From the NCBI RefSeq assembly GCF_001039355.2, contig NW_019775498.1:228312-292311 (forward strand): a DNA stretch of 64,000 nt, given 5' to 3'. A model generated the notes under the pieces. That model was given only the letters and a program-made list of their open reading frames with translations, did not search any database and was not told the origin of the DNA. This DNA comes from Lingula anatina. Taxonomy: Eukaryota > Brachiopoda > Lingulata > Lingulida > Lingulidae. Every line of letters begins with the position of its first letter. Positions within the stretch are counted from its first letter, which is position 1. The translations under genes and the position numbers were made by a program. Shown here one piece after another: positions 25,785-38,054 of the stretch.

Positions 25785-27943
25785 TACCCCCTCCCCACAA
25801 TTATCTGAAACTATCAGGCGTCAAGCAAGTAATTTAATCTGTTTTCATTTAGATTGTAATTGAGGGGAGGCATCTGTTTTTTTAACCCTTTTATAAGTTC
25901 TTTGCCGCCACCCTAACGTTAAAAGATCTCAAATAGACCAAAACATGTGCTTCTTTAGACCAAGTAACTTTCTGATAAGACTAGTGTCATTCTTTTGTTC
26001 GTTTTCCAGTACATGTGATTTGCATTAAGTGAGGCTACTTGTAATAAGCTTATTCACAAGATCGATATTTGTTCTAAAAACACTTTGTTACTATTATTAT
26101 TTGTTCATCCTTCATTTGACTACTACGTGCATATTGCGATAATGCTAAGCGTAAATTATTACGGAGATTTCAAAAATTTAGTTTTGGTTTTATTGTAACT
26201 TTTACCTTATGAAAATGTAAAAGACTGGATTTTCTGCCAAGTTATTTTCCCTTTTCTGAATTTATTAATTTTTTATAAATACTGTATGTATAAAATTTAC
26301 AATTCTTTTTGACATACAAAGAGTGAAGGTTGAATCATAGGGTGAAATATAGACCATGCACAAACAAATATTTTGTTCAATTGTTGACCAAATGAAATAA
26401 CAGCTGACACAGATTTAACCAACAGCTAGCTGCTGATACTGAAAACTAGTGAACAAAAGGACAGTTCGCCACGGGAGACAGGTTGTTTACATAAGTACTC
26501 GAGAGGGGCGCGCCATCCCAGTCGACTGGGGGATTAGGCCAGTCACCATATTCCACACACAATCGTTTAGCTACCCTGTTATTATCACACTCGTCTTTTG
26601 TTTTTTTAACACTCAATTTAGCGCGTAACCTTCAACTGCTGCACGGAATAAATATCCACATAATTATGACCGATACGGTATATAATAGGATTCTATCTAC
26701 AGTAGATTTTAGTTAACTATGAATATTCTTATTTTTATCGTTAGTAATTTTATTTGACTATTCCATTATGTCTATGTACTTATCCAACTCTTCAAGGATT
26801 GCCAAATCATTTAATGAAAATCATAATTATTCCTTAGATTTTTAGAACTTATATAAAGGGATTTTATGTGTTCAGTCTTTTCCTTATTATTCTTGTTATG
26901 AACAATTTACTTTCCCTTTCGCAGAAAACACCGCATTTGTCAAAACGAAATGTCTAATAGAATCACCATGTTCAACAGGTTGTCAACTTGTTATCGGGCT
27001 GTCAAGTAGCTGACTGGCGGGAAAATTGCGCACGGTACCCGTGGGCGACTTGCTTTGAAATCATTAATGATATACTTATATAGTGACAACAAGTTTTCTG
27101 AGAAGAAAAATGTCAGGAATATCTCAAACTTTTGACTCGTATTAACCTCCAGGTTGTAGTTATATATGAAAAAAAGTTTATTTTTGAAGTTTCGAAAATG
27201 GGAATGATGACAATGATGCCATTCTTTAAATCCGCAAAATTTCATTCTAAGTCAGCAGCATTTAGAATAAAATCAGTTGTTATTATGATTGTTATCGGTT
27301 TGGATTTTCGATCTGACAATATTCACGCAGTATTGACCGCAATTTCTGAATACACACAAAACCTAGGAAAGTCCTATATAAGGTCTCTCATTATGAAAAA
27401 TCTCCCAAATGTATACTATCAAAACTTACAAATGTATCTTAATTAATTTGATAGATTCAAATTAATCATCAACCTTATCTAAGATTAGGGCCTGTGACAT
27501 GTTTAGTCGTATGTGGGCCATTCCGTGAGTTCTGGAAATAGTTTTTTTTTACTTATCAACAAAATGCAGTTCAGCGACGATTTGGGTGAGTAGGCACAAT
27601 GAGACTTCCACATTACATAATGAATTTGCTCACAAAACAAAATCACTGAAAATTGATTTTATAAATCGAATCGAAATGGAAATATTGATAACATGTTATT
27701 ACCGCCGATTCTACTGACGTTATGGTGTTTTATGGTATTTGATCACGACCGTTTTTATCTTTTGTGCCATCTTTGGTCTGAAAATAATAATAATAAAAAT
27801 AATAATAATTATTATTATTATTATTATCATGTATTATAATGTTTTTAAAGTCTCGGTCTTTTCTTCTATTATGTTGTTACAGTTAACAAATCCCTGTCCT
27901 TTTCAAAGAAATCACCGTACATGACAAAACATATTGCCCTTCA

Positions 27944-28216
27944 TCACCAATGTCTATGTGACTTAGGTGTTATTTCCTGAAAGGCTGTCAAAGGTTTCCA
28001 AAGGGTTGTCCTAGTAGCAATCAGAGTGGTCTCATCCTCAATATACTGGTAATTATCTTCCATGAATCCTGATAGTTCCTTTGGGGTAGATTTTGCTGAA
28101 AGTTGTGACGTTAAAATGTTATGAAAATTTAGCTGGCTGGCTATTTTAAGCTGGACGCCCAAGTAGATGTAGGCTGAGGCGTGTGAGCGAAGAACAAGTG
28201 GATTTTCAATAGGCAT
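27944..28216 (-). pseudogene. Minus-strand frame in repeat copy B
   Basis: 90 codons from an ATG in context cttaccATGcc. The first 68 residues align with the copy A frame at 24354-24560 (shared blocks include ENPLVLRS, QLNFHNILTSQL and LIAT), and 22 more residues follow before a stop. No signal peptide or known domain. Same doubts as for copy A. Confidence 0.3.
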
Positions 28217-29199
28217 GGTAAGATAAGAATTTTTTTCTTTTGGTGTATTGATATACTATTAGAAATACGGGGTATATAATATGAGAGCGCGTCGACTTTG
28301 CTTGAATGTATAAAGTTACGCTTAGTATCAGTCAACTTGTTTTTAAGTAAGTTGCTGCATCGATCGACAGCGTGAAAAAGTACGTCACGGAAAACAATTT
28401 CTTGCGTTGTCACTTGCATTTTTCGAATATAAACTATCTGATATTCCCATATCTTGGGGCCCAGTATCTCTATGTCCAATCCTAGCTCTTATTGCGAACC
28501 TTGTAACATACACTGTAAGCTATGGCATGGAGTCTACTAGTTTTTAAATTCATAATTTTATTTATAGAAGCTGCATCTACCGAAATTTCACACTTTGACA
28601 AACTGAAATCTCGTTTTTTTTTCTTCAAATTGTGATTCGCAATATCTTGAGGAAAGAATTACTTCAGCCGGTACATAATTTTAAATTGATATACAGGTAT
28701 TAAAAGCTACGTTTTTAGTATTTATGTTTTGCCATCTTAACAATTTTTAAAATTTTGGTGGCATTCGAAGTGTCAGGCTATTACTATTTCCATAACATGA
28801 TAAATGTAAGAGGGGGCGTTGGAGAGAGAAGTTGTGTTTTCTGGTCATTCTTTTATTGCAACCTCTCGTAAATTATGCCAGGTGCCCCACTCGGAGAACA
28901 AGGCCATCATGTTCTTCGCGTACATGTACATGTACTGGTACCGGTGTGTGATGATATTCGAACTGACTGCAATATCAGGCTCGAAGCTGGGGGAAGGGGG
29001 TGGTTATGAACGAACCGACCTTTTTCCCGAAAAATGATCCGCTCAGGGTACCGTAAATGTGATCTAGGTCATGAAGTTTTCTAGGGTAAAAGACCGAATG
29101 TTGAAAGTATTGGTTATGGGCCTGTACATTCTCACTTAATATAGAATTGTCTGGAGGATCTTCAGATCTGTGGATAAAACGGACAAAGGCATAGAAACA

Positions 29200-30179
29200 A
29201 TACCATGTTCGAATTCTTACCAATTTTTATAGAAAATTAAACGTACTTCCCAAAAGGCCAATTAAAGAGATTACAGGTAAGTGCAGTGTCCAACGGATGG
29301 CACTGTAGCGCCATTTTGGGGAAAAAATACCGTTTTTGGTTTTTGGATTTTCTCTACAATCAAGAGAGCTATTCAAGTAATTCAAACAGCATCATAAAGC
29401 TGGGTAAAAGCACTATAAAAGGATACCTGGGAATTGGATTAAACTATTTCCTTTTGATTTTATCGTCTTTTACGTTAAATTACCCCATATTTCAATGGGT
29501 TATTCACTTCAAAAGACGATAACTTTCAAACCAACAATTTCTTTCAAAATCCCTGATGTCCATCTGTGGTCCCCATTTCCAACAACAATACGTGCAATTT
29601 TCGTAACGATCGGTTGCTCAGATAGTGAGATATACTTGAACCCGATTCACTTATCTAGTCAATCTACAAAGCTGTTAAAACAGCCAAAGATGTTCACAGG
29701 TTAGTTGATAGAGCTTATAAGTCAAATGCTAAGCTAAGAAATTTACCTGTTATTGGTTATAGGATCAGATGGGACCATTGCTCATTGTCATCTAGAAATA
29801 TTTTGTTTGGGTGCTTTGAAATGCCAGAAAATCGTGTTTTTGTAACATTATTCGATCACGCGTTAGATTTGTAAGCGTGCCGCCATTTTGATTGACAGCT
29901 CTGGACAGGTCCCTAGCCTAGTGATGCCGAGTAGGGTGTCAAGGATATGTAGTAGGAAGCGCTGACAAAGGCGATTACATTTAACCACTATTTAGAGGTA
30001 TGAAGTTGCATTTGAACGTTTCTATGGGCCTTCCTCGGCAATCGAGCAAATTTACCTGGGAGCTTCCTTCTCTCTTATCGGCAAAGTGTTCAGATGAAGT
30101 TGTTTGTATCTGTCGAGAGAAAGTGGCCGTCACTCGTGTAAATACCGTTCAGCTATGTAATTATCGCTCTCGTCTATTG
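29200..30179. other. Spacer between repeat copies B and C
   Basis: About 1 kb with only short frames (64-78 codons) and no domain. The stretch includes gccgccattttgattgacag. Nothing functional was recognised. Confidence 0.5.
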
Positions 30180-30220
30180 TATTTTTTACTCTAAATTTTG
30201 TGTGGAATAAATATACACAT

Positions 30221-30318
30221 CCCAGCAGGCAAACGACATTGATTCTACGTTGATTCAACGTTGATCCACCAAAATTAACGTTGATTCAACTGTGAATCAA
30301 TGTCGTTTGTCTGCTGGG
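30221..30318. mobile_element. Palindromic MITE nested in repeat copy C
   Basis: 98 bases run from cccagcaggcaaacgacatt to the inverse aatgtcgtttgtctgctggg, with gttgattcaacgttgat in the middle, so nearly the whole element is a foldback. The matching places in copies A (near 23395) and B (near 26660) read cacataattatgacc without interruption and serve as empty sites. The junction implies an AT dinucleotide duplicated on insertion, or an element end of tccc with no duplication. Confidence 0.85.
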
Positions 30319-32137
30319 ATAATTATGACCGATACGGTACATGTATATAATAGGATTCTATCTAGAGTTTAAATAACTATGAATATTCTTATTGTTATCG
30401 TTAATAACTTTATTTGGCTATTCCATAATGTCTATGTACTTATACAACTCTTCAAGGGTTGCCAAATCATTTATTTAAAATCATGATTATTCCTTAGATT
30501 TTTAAAACTTATATAAAGGGATTTTAAGCGTTCGGTCTTATCCTTATTATTCTTGTTATGAACAATTTTCTTTCCTTTTCGCAGAAAACACCACATTTGT
30601 CAAAACTTTATGTATAATAGAATCACCATGTTCAGCAGGTTGTCAGCTTGTAATCGGCCTGTCAAGTAGCTGACTGGCGGGAAAATTGCGCACGGTACCC
30701 GTGGGCGACTTGCTTTGAAATCATTAATGATATACTTATATAGTGACAACAAGTTTTCTGAGAAAAAAATCAGGAATATCTCAAACTTTTGACTCGTATT
30801 TACCTCCAGGTTGTAGTTATATATGAAAATAAGTTTATTTTTGAAGTTTCGAAAATGGGAATGATGGCAACATTATTGCAGTATCTATTAGCTGTATGAA
30901 CTTTTGATTGGAAGCGTGCAAGTGCAGCTCGATCAGGCAGTTTGCCATTCTTCACATCTGCAAAGTCTAATTCTATGTCAGCAGCATTTTAGAAGAAAGT
31001 CAGTTGCTATTGTGATTGTTATCGTTTTGGATTTTTGATCTGACAATGTTCATGTAATATTGATCGCAGTCCTCTCCATCAATTTCTGAATCAATATAGA
31101 CAAAAACCTAAGAAAACCCCTCTTATGTCTCCCATTATGAAAAGAAAATCTCCCAATTAAAAAATATACAATCTAAAACTTGCATATGTACATGTATCTT
31201 AATTAACTTGATAAATTCAAATTAATCATTAAATTTATAGTATTGGAGCAACGTACGTGCATAAAATTTAAAATGTCCAGAATTAAAAAAGTCCATGCCA
31301 CGTTGCATACATAGTCTCTGCCTCACGCCAATGATCCTTAACCTAGGCCATGTGACTTATTACATCACATCTCTCCTTTTTAAAGAAATCACTGTAGTAG
31401 ATGACAAAACATATTGCCGTTCATCACGAATGCCTGACAGTCTGTTATAGGTTGTTCAAGTAGCGATCAAAGTTGTCTAATCCTCGAAATGCTGGTAATC
31501 ATATTCCATGAATCCTGATATTTCTTTTGTGTAAGATTGTGTTGAAAGTCGCTACGTTTAAATGTTATGAAAGTTCAGTTGGCTGGCCATTTTAAGCAGG
31601 ACGTACATGTACACCGTAGATGTAAGCTGGGGAGTGTGAACGAAGAAGAAGTGGATTTTCAAAAGGTATGGTAAGATGAGAATTGTTTCTTTTGGTGTAT
31701 TGAAATACAAGTAGAAATACGGAATATATAACAGAGGGCGCGTCGACTTCGCTTGAATTTGTTGCTGCATCGATCGACAACGTGAAAAAGTACTTCACTG
31801 CAAGGCTGTACAAAACGTTGTCACTAGCAATTATCGAAACAACCTGTGCGCCCATATCTAGTTATTTTGTCGTTTCATGGTATGAGCTTCAACCATTTTG
31901 ATGTTGAAATTTCTTAGTTTTTAGATGATTTAACGAAAAGTAGACCTAAGTTACACATAATATCAAACAAGTAGACCTACGAGTACTGCACCCGGGGGCG
32001 CCCTGTGTCATAATTAATTTTAAAATTAAAGAAAAAAACTTCAAAGATCCTATCGAAAAATGTGGTCTTGAACAAGTCTGTAATTACAAGCTATTGGGTG
32101 CTGAATGAACATTTGACTTACCTGGAGTGATAACATC

Positions 32138-32380
32138 ATGCAAGTTTTGAAAAAAGCTAGGCAGCGAATGTACTTTTTAAGGAAATTAAACGCTTTTACC
32201 AGAAATGTGTCCATTTTAACAAACTTTTATAGGTGTTTGTGTTATAAAAAAAGTATTTTAACTTCTGCATTAGTCGTATGGCAAGGGCGTGCAACTGTAG
32301 AGAAAAAAAGCTGGAAGATTTGGTTAAAACAGCAGGAGACAGATCTCACCTCACGTTTTTTTTTTATTCAAATTGTGAAT
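32138..32380 (+). pseudogene. LINE reverse-transcriptase C-terminal relic
   Basis: The frame starting at 32138 reads MQVLKKARQRMYFLRKLNAF and continues with a YRCLCYKKSILTSALVVWQG segment. This matches the K..QR.YFLRKL...FY...I.S.L......W pattern that follows the palm domain in many animal non-LTR retrotransposon reverse transcriptases. The catalytic palm motif is not in the frame and no upstream part of the polymerase was found, so this is a truncated, dead fragment. The clade is not determined. It sits inside repeat copy C. Confidence 0.65.
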
Positions 32381-33009
32381 CTCTTATTTGAGCAGCGAAT
32401 TACCTTGAGTACATTATTTTTAAGTGAAATAGTATAGTATTTATCTATTAACGTGACATGGGATATAGATATTCAAATCACCCTGCCTCATGGGCCTACA
32501 AGTCACCGCGAACTTTGTACATGTATCAGAAACAAAAATATTAAAATCTACGTTTTCGGTGTTAATGTTTTACCATCTTAAACCATAACCATTTTTTTAA
32601 TTTTGGTAGCCACGCCAAGTGTCAGGCTATCACTATTTCCATATGATCCGCTCGGGGTAAAAGTGATCTAGACACATGAACTTTTCTTGAATAAAAGATC
32701 AATTTTTGAAATTGCAGGTTATAGGACTGTACATTTTCACTAAATGCAGCATTGTCTAGAGGTTCTTCAAATATCTAGATAGTCCCTCTTTCGCTTTCGT
32801 GTTAATAAGAGATTGCGCAGGTATGTTAAAATGATACGTCTACGACACTTGTTCACCCTCATTCTTCAGCGTCCAAGACATGGATGAAGTGACCAAAAGG
32901 AGGTCTAAATTCTCTCTACCGGGGTGACAGGTTAATTTTTCTCCAGGAATACAACGAAATATGTTTGCATCTGTTTTTTTCTTGACATTTTTTTCTCGTT
33001 TCTTGCAAA

Positions 33010-33313
33010 TATTTACCTCCGCCAACGGGTTATGTTTTCACCCCTGTTTGTTTGTTTGTTTGCCTGTTTGTCATCAACATAACTCAAAAAGTTATGGATT
33101 AATTTCAATGGAATTTTCAGGGTAGGTCAGAAATGGGTTAACTTAGAAGTGATTTGGTTTTGGTGGTGATCCGGATAATAATCAATCAATAATCAATAAT
33201 CAAAAGTAAAAAAACTAAATCATTATAGAATGAAATTTTAGGGGTGAAACGGCATTGGGTAGAGACTTTTCTACCTGGGCGGAGGTCTGCGCTCTCGGAG
33301 TGCTTTTCTAGTT
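33010..33313. mobile_element. Dispersed MITE-like repeat with cctccgcc termini
   Basis: It starts at acctccgccaacgggttatg and ends with tgggcggaggtctgcgctct, then cggagtgcttttctagtt, so the ends are inverted copies (cctccgcc/ggcggagg). The interior contains gtttgtttgt, ataactcaaaaagttatgga and ttttggtggtgatccgga, a sequence type I recognise from repeats in many invertebrate and fish genomes. A decayed copy lies at 51655-51850 and a terminal scrap at 6355-6395. Confidence 0.7.
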
Positions 33314-33339
33314 TTACTTGGAATTATTTTTGCACCACT

Positions 33340-33545
33340 CAGCTGTCCTCAGGTACCGTGTATAGAGTACGCTCTAAACATATGTATGAGTAGATTCTAC
33401 GACACTTCCCCCCCCCCCGGACAATTCCCCCCAGGACAATCCCCCCCCCGGACGATTCCCCCCCAAGAAATATATATTTATATACAAATATAAAGTAGAA
33501 AGTGTAAAGTTTAAACCATTTCATCCATTTTATTAATATTTTTAG
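33340..33545 (-). repeat. C-run repeat with ccccccggacaat motif
   Basis: The minus strand carries G runs of 6-10 separated by gattgtcc or gaattgtcc. The adjoining AT-rich part (atatatatttatatacaaata) and catttcatccattttatta match, in reverse orientation, the stretches at 42520-42690 and 44680-44830. Four or more closely spaced G runs make quadruplex formation plausible on that strand. Confidence 0.75.
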
Positions 33546-33954
33546 TGTGATAATATAACTTCATCATGAAACAAATTATTTTATAACAAATTCCCTTTTC
33601 ATTGAGTACAAGTACAGGAAGATTTATTAAGTATGTAATCGAAGTATAACCACCTATCATTCAGGTAAAAGTGGGGTAAACAGATGAACAGATAAACAGA
33701 TATTTTATAAATATTTTTAGTGTGGTGGGTGGTGGTCAAGCAATTAAAAGTGACATATAGTCACAGGGATACCTGGATAAGCGAGAAAATCTGTTCACCC
33801 CACCTCTCCCTAGAGATGAACCTTGATTCAAGACTTACTGAATCAAGGGGTGGGGGGAAAAATAAAGCAATTAAAATTAACAGCTACTTCATCAAAGGGC
33901 TACCTGGATGAGTGAGATCGTCTGTTTACCCCTCCTTTACCTGGAGATATACAG

Positions 33955-34208
33955 TGGTAGTAATAATTTTGTTTCCGTTGTACACCGATTTAACAAAGTT
34001 CGAAATGTTTTAATCCCTATCTGGTGAATAGAAGGGGGCGGACAAACAATGGAGGGCCGTATAAATCCCTTCAAAATTCGAACGCACAAACACAATAGCT
34101 TAGGTGGAATAACACGAGCGCGACAATCCGCTGTAACTACATGTAGGTGTAATTAACAGCAGGATACATCAACCAGAAGGTCCCCATTGTTTGTTGCGGC
34201 GATAGGAT
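33955..34208 (+). repeat. Direct repeat R, left copy, next to the collagen fragment
   Basis: This matches 39080-39362 in the same orientation (landmarks: gtttccgttgtacac, gggggcgg.caaacaatgga, acacaatagcttaggtggaa, gtaattaacagcaggataca and ttgtttgttgcggcg), with about 50 bases missing here. It ends where the collagen-like fragment begins at about 34209. Confidence 0.85.
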
Positions 34209-34690
34209 GTTCCCGGTGGCCACTTGTCCTTGGTGTCCCCCCTGTGCCCGGTGTTCCACTCGTTGCTGGTGGGCCACTTGTACCTGGTGGTCCTCCTGTT
34301 CCTGTTGGCCCTGTTTTGCCTGGTGGCCCTACTGTTCCAGGTGGACCCCCTGTTCCCGATGGCCCCTCTGTTCCTAGTGTCCCGGAAGTTCCTGGCGGTC
34401 CTGCTGTTGCTGGTGGTCCTCCTGTTGCTGACGGTCTTCCTGTTCCTGGTGGTCCTCCTGTAGCGTGTGTCCCTCTGGTTTCTGGTGGGCCTCCTGTGCC
34501 CTCTGGACCACCTGTGCCAGAAGGACCTGCAGTACCTGGTTGTCCACTTGTGCCTAATGCCCCCTTTGTCCCTGGTGGTCCTCCTGTTCCTGGCGGATCT
34601 CCCGTTCCATGTGGACCCCCTGTACCTTGTGGACCACCTGTCCCTGGTGGACCCCCTATAACCGGTGGACCACTGGTTGTATGTGCTTAG
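34209..34690 (-). pseudogene. Collagen-like fragment, partial duplicate of the neighbouring collagen exon
   Basis: On the minus strand this reads about 155 residues of GPPGTxG-type triplets with no ATG. An in-frame stop lies just upstream, near 34690. The DNA closely matches part of exon 2 of the intact gene (around 37070-37690) but carries changed triplets (for example PETRGTHA), and the collagen frame runs out directly into repeat R. No signal-peptide exon or membrane exon accompanies it, and only a weak acceptor (taag near 34693) could serve it. It looks like a truncated copy made by local duplication, or by misassembly of the repetitive exon. Confidence 0.7.
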
Positions 34691-34699
34691 GACCTCTTG

Positions 34700-35151
34700 C
34701 ACATGTGACTCTTTGCTGTTCTACAAATGTATTCTGTATGTACAATAACAATAATAACACAGTATAATGTATTGCCTGTGTTTAATAATGTTCTGACAAG
34801 CGCATGACATGTTTGGCACATATGATTCATTTATGTCTAAAAAAAAAAGGCTCATTTCAAGAACGTTTTTGTGATCAGAAACCATAAAATAATTCAGCAC
34901 AACCGACGGACTATTTTTGTAATCACAGTTTTAACTAAAGAGTTTTTATTGTATACCAAACCTCAAAATTACTTTGACCTCACCCATCAAAACTTACTTT
35001 GTTAAAACAGTCCCTATAATATAATTACATCGATCTTGTATCTCCTTGGAAAGTGAGTTTTTAAATCCAGTTACAAGCTAAGCTTAAATAAGTACATGGT
35101 AATTAATTCCCCGCGATTGCAGTAAATGGTTGGAGACCTTCTCAGGTTTAA
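34700..35151. other. Spacer downstream of the collagen gene, no gene seen
   Basis: AT-rich DNA between the truncated collagen fragment and the stop codon of the intact collagen gene. It probably holds the 3' untranslated region of the latter; no clear polyadenylation signal was chosen. Confidence 0.5.
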
Positions 35152-35315
35152 CTAACATAAAAGTTTTTGTCGCAATTTAGCGATGGCGGCTTTCTCTCTG
35201 CGTCGCGCCCGGAAGTAAACAATGTATATGGCAATGGTTCCAATGAGCACCGTCCCTATTATGCAGCCTAGGGTGATTTGGTGTTTTATAGCCGCATCCA
35301 GCTTTGCCTTAAGGT
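35152..35315 (-). CDS. Collagen-like gene, exon 4 (membrane segment and tail)
   Basis: 164 bases after acceptor gtttcatccacag. Reading [13 protein letters not shown] then [20 protein letters not shown], it supplies the only transmembrane helix after the signal peptide and a short Arg/Lys tail ending in Cys before the stop. Confidence 0.77.
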
Positions 35316-38023
35316 CTGTGGATGAAACATTAAAATCGGTGTAGACAGATATCAAAGTGATTGTAAAACAGAACAGATTAGGAAAAGTTCAAATAATGAT
35401 TTACTTTGTAAGTTTCTGATTGAAGTGAACCTGAGTAATATTGTCAAATTGGAAATTTTAAATTTTTCACTTAATCCCAATTCAAACTGAAAGTGTGCCT
35501 GTGAAAGCTTTCACCTCAACACTTGGGAATCCATCAGCCATACGGAAGTTATGAGACAGTGTATAGTGAACAGTTTAGTGAGAACTGATCACTATTAAAC
35601 TGTCCCAGAGCTGGAAAACTTTGTGCCACCCCTCACCCCAGTTCTTTTTAAGTGAGGTCCCCGGCCCTGATTGAATGATCGTGTGCCTCTGTGGAAGTGA
35701 AAAGTTTAAAATTTTCTCAGCACGGCTTAAGTTTGTTTCATTGTCTTCAAGTGATTCATTTAATAGACACTAGATACTTACTCGTCATAGACTTATTTAA
35801 AATTAATTTAATATTTTTGCTTTACTCCCTGTAAAGAGAAACAATTTACGAAAATTCGCCCGTTGCCACTCCTATATACATTATTATATATGCTCTATAT
35901 GCACAACAGGAGTAGTAAAACGTGAACAGAGACAGAGAATGAGCGAGAGAGGTTGACAAAATGCCCCACAAACCTGGGCTTATATCTTCTGCATCTATTA
36001 ATTTTCCGTGAGGCCCGTCAACTGGTACGTGTTGCATCCCAGCAGTAACAGCAGAACTCGTGACCACTGAAGGGGTACCCGGTGGACTCAGCTGTCTTCC
36101 AGGACGCATTTGCACCATTGTCATGGTATCACCCTTCTGTCCTTTCTGTCCAATGGCACTCATCCCCTTCATTCCTTTTATCCCCTTCATTCCTTTCATG
36201 CCCATTTCTCCTGTCGCACCAAAATTCCCTACATTTCCCCCCATTCCCTTCTGACCTTTTTGACCCTTTATGTCACCAGGCGGTCCGACCATACCTTTCA
36301 AACCTGTAATATTGACATCCTTAATGTGTCAATACATTATTCACAATAAGTGAAATCCAGCTCATATAATACTAGTTCTCGGCGATTTCATAAAATGTGA
36401 TTGTTATTAATTGTTCTTTCTAGAAATCCATTTTATGCCAGTTAGACTTTACCAGGTGTACTAATGGACATCCTGGGAAATGTTTAATTTTATCCCCAGG
36501 GTGCAATCATTACCCACGCCCTTTTCCATACATTATTTAACTACAATATCTTCTATATTTCCCTGTCATCAAGTCGGTTAACTAGGCATAAGGGGTGGTA
36601 GTTTGAGTGTGTAAACAATATTGTTGAATCTGGAGAATTTTTGCCTGGAAAAATATTGATTTCATGCTTCCCTCCCTTAATCAAATTTAGGCAGCTTTCA
36701 GGTATGACCGACTGAATAACCATACTGCGGATGAAGTTGAAGAAAAGTTGTCTATATAACAAAGGTAATGTTCAGTTTGATTTATTTCCTTTGGTCTTAC
36801 CTTTGGGTCCTTCTGTACCTGGGGGTCCACCAGTGCTTATTCCTTGTGGACCTCCGGTTCCTGGGGGACCGCCTGTTCCTGTTGGTCCTCCTGCACCTGG
36901 TGGCCCTCCAGTTCCAGGTGGTCCTCCAGTTGCCTGTGATCCTCCTGTCCCTGGTGGTCCTCCTGTCCCAGGTGGCCCTCCAGTTGCCGGTGGTCCTCCT
37001 GTCCCTGGTGGCCCTCCAGTTCCAGGTGGCCCTCCAGTCGCTGGTGGTCCTCCTGTCCCAGGTGGCCCTCCTGTTGCCGGTGGGCCACTTGTCCCTGGTG
37101 TCCCCCCTGTGCCCGGTGGTCCACTCGTTGCTGGTGGGCCACTTGTACCTGGTGGTCCTCCTGTTCCTGTTGGCCCTGTTGCTCCAGGTGGACCTCCTGT
37201 TCCCGGTGGTCCCTCTGTTCCTGGTGGCCCCTCTGTTCCCGGTGGTCCCTCTGTTCCCGGTGGCCCTTCGGTTCCTTGAGGGGCTCCTGTACCTGGTGGT
37301 CCTCCTGTCGCTGATGGTCCTCCTGTTCCGGGGGGTCCTCCTGTACCTGGTGGACCACTTGTTCCAGGAGGTCCCTGTGTACCTGGTGGTCCACTTGTTC
37401 CTAATGCCCCCTTTGTCCCTGGTGGTCCTCCTGTTCCTGGCGGCCCAGCTGTGCCTGGAGGCCCTCTTGTTCCAGATGAACCTCCTGTGCCAGGAGGCCC
37501 TCCTGTACCTGGTGGACCACCTGTACCTGGAGGGCCATCTGCACCTGTTGGGCCTCTTGATGTTCCTGGCGGGCCGCCTGTTCCTGGTGGTCCTCTTATA
37601 CCTGGTGGGCCCCCTGTTCCTGGTGGGCCCCCTGTTCCTGGCGGCCCAGCTGTGCCTGGAGGCCCTCCTGTTCCTGGTGGACCACATGTCCCTGGAGGCC
37701 CTTCTGTTACCGAAAAACCCACAGCTGAAAATCATCGTAAAAAGACAGTAGAGTTGGGCGTTAAATTGATCTACGACTGAAAAATTTAATTAACTAATAA
37801 AATTAAATATATAAATGCTATAACAACTGCTTTTTTATCTTTTACAAATTTTATTTTATTTCAATTTAATTACTAAATAGTAAAATTGCTTACATGCGGT
37901 CTCAGGTAGTTCTAATATGGCCGGGTCGCAAGAGGAAATGCCTGTAGAGTAATAGGAAATACACGTGTAGAATTTATCAAATTATCAGATACGCTGTCAT
38001 ACGTTTTCTCCTCCTGTATAAAA

Positions 38024-38054
<31 letters not shown>

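Larger units (their letters stand above)
25275..29200 (+). repeat. Dispersed repeat unit, copy B
   Basis: Longest copy of the A/B/C unit. Compared with A it carries an intact MITE (25521-25784) and about 850 further bases (25790-26640), whose last 250 match 42095-42337 upstream of copy D. The conserved core is at 26975-27110. The right part (28490-29180), with aagtgtcaggctattacta and gatccgctcagggta, is shared with copy C at 32550-32770. No intact gene is seen. Confidence 0.7.
30180..32780 (+). repeat. Dispersed repeat unit, copy C
   Basis: Third copy of the unit, about 2.6 kb. It starts at ttttgtgtggaataaata and contains the conserved core at 30635-30770. It carries a 98-base palindromic insertion at 30221-30318 that is absent from copies A and B. 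A LINE-type frame lies at 32138-32437; a shortened version of the same area is near 25180-25270. The minus-strand ENPLVLRS frame has lost its ATG here. Confidence 0.7.

Noticed and set aside
36768-37751. Long plus-strand open frames (Pro/Val/Gly- and Leu-rich) over the collagen exon
   Set aside because: They are translations of the complementary strand of the 18-bp GPPGTx repeat. Splice sites, signal peptide and phase agreement exist only for the minus-strand collagen frame.
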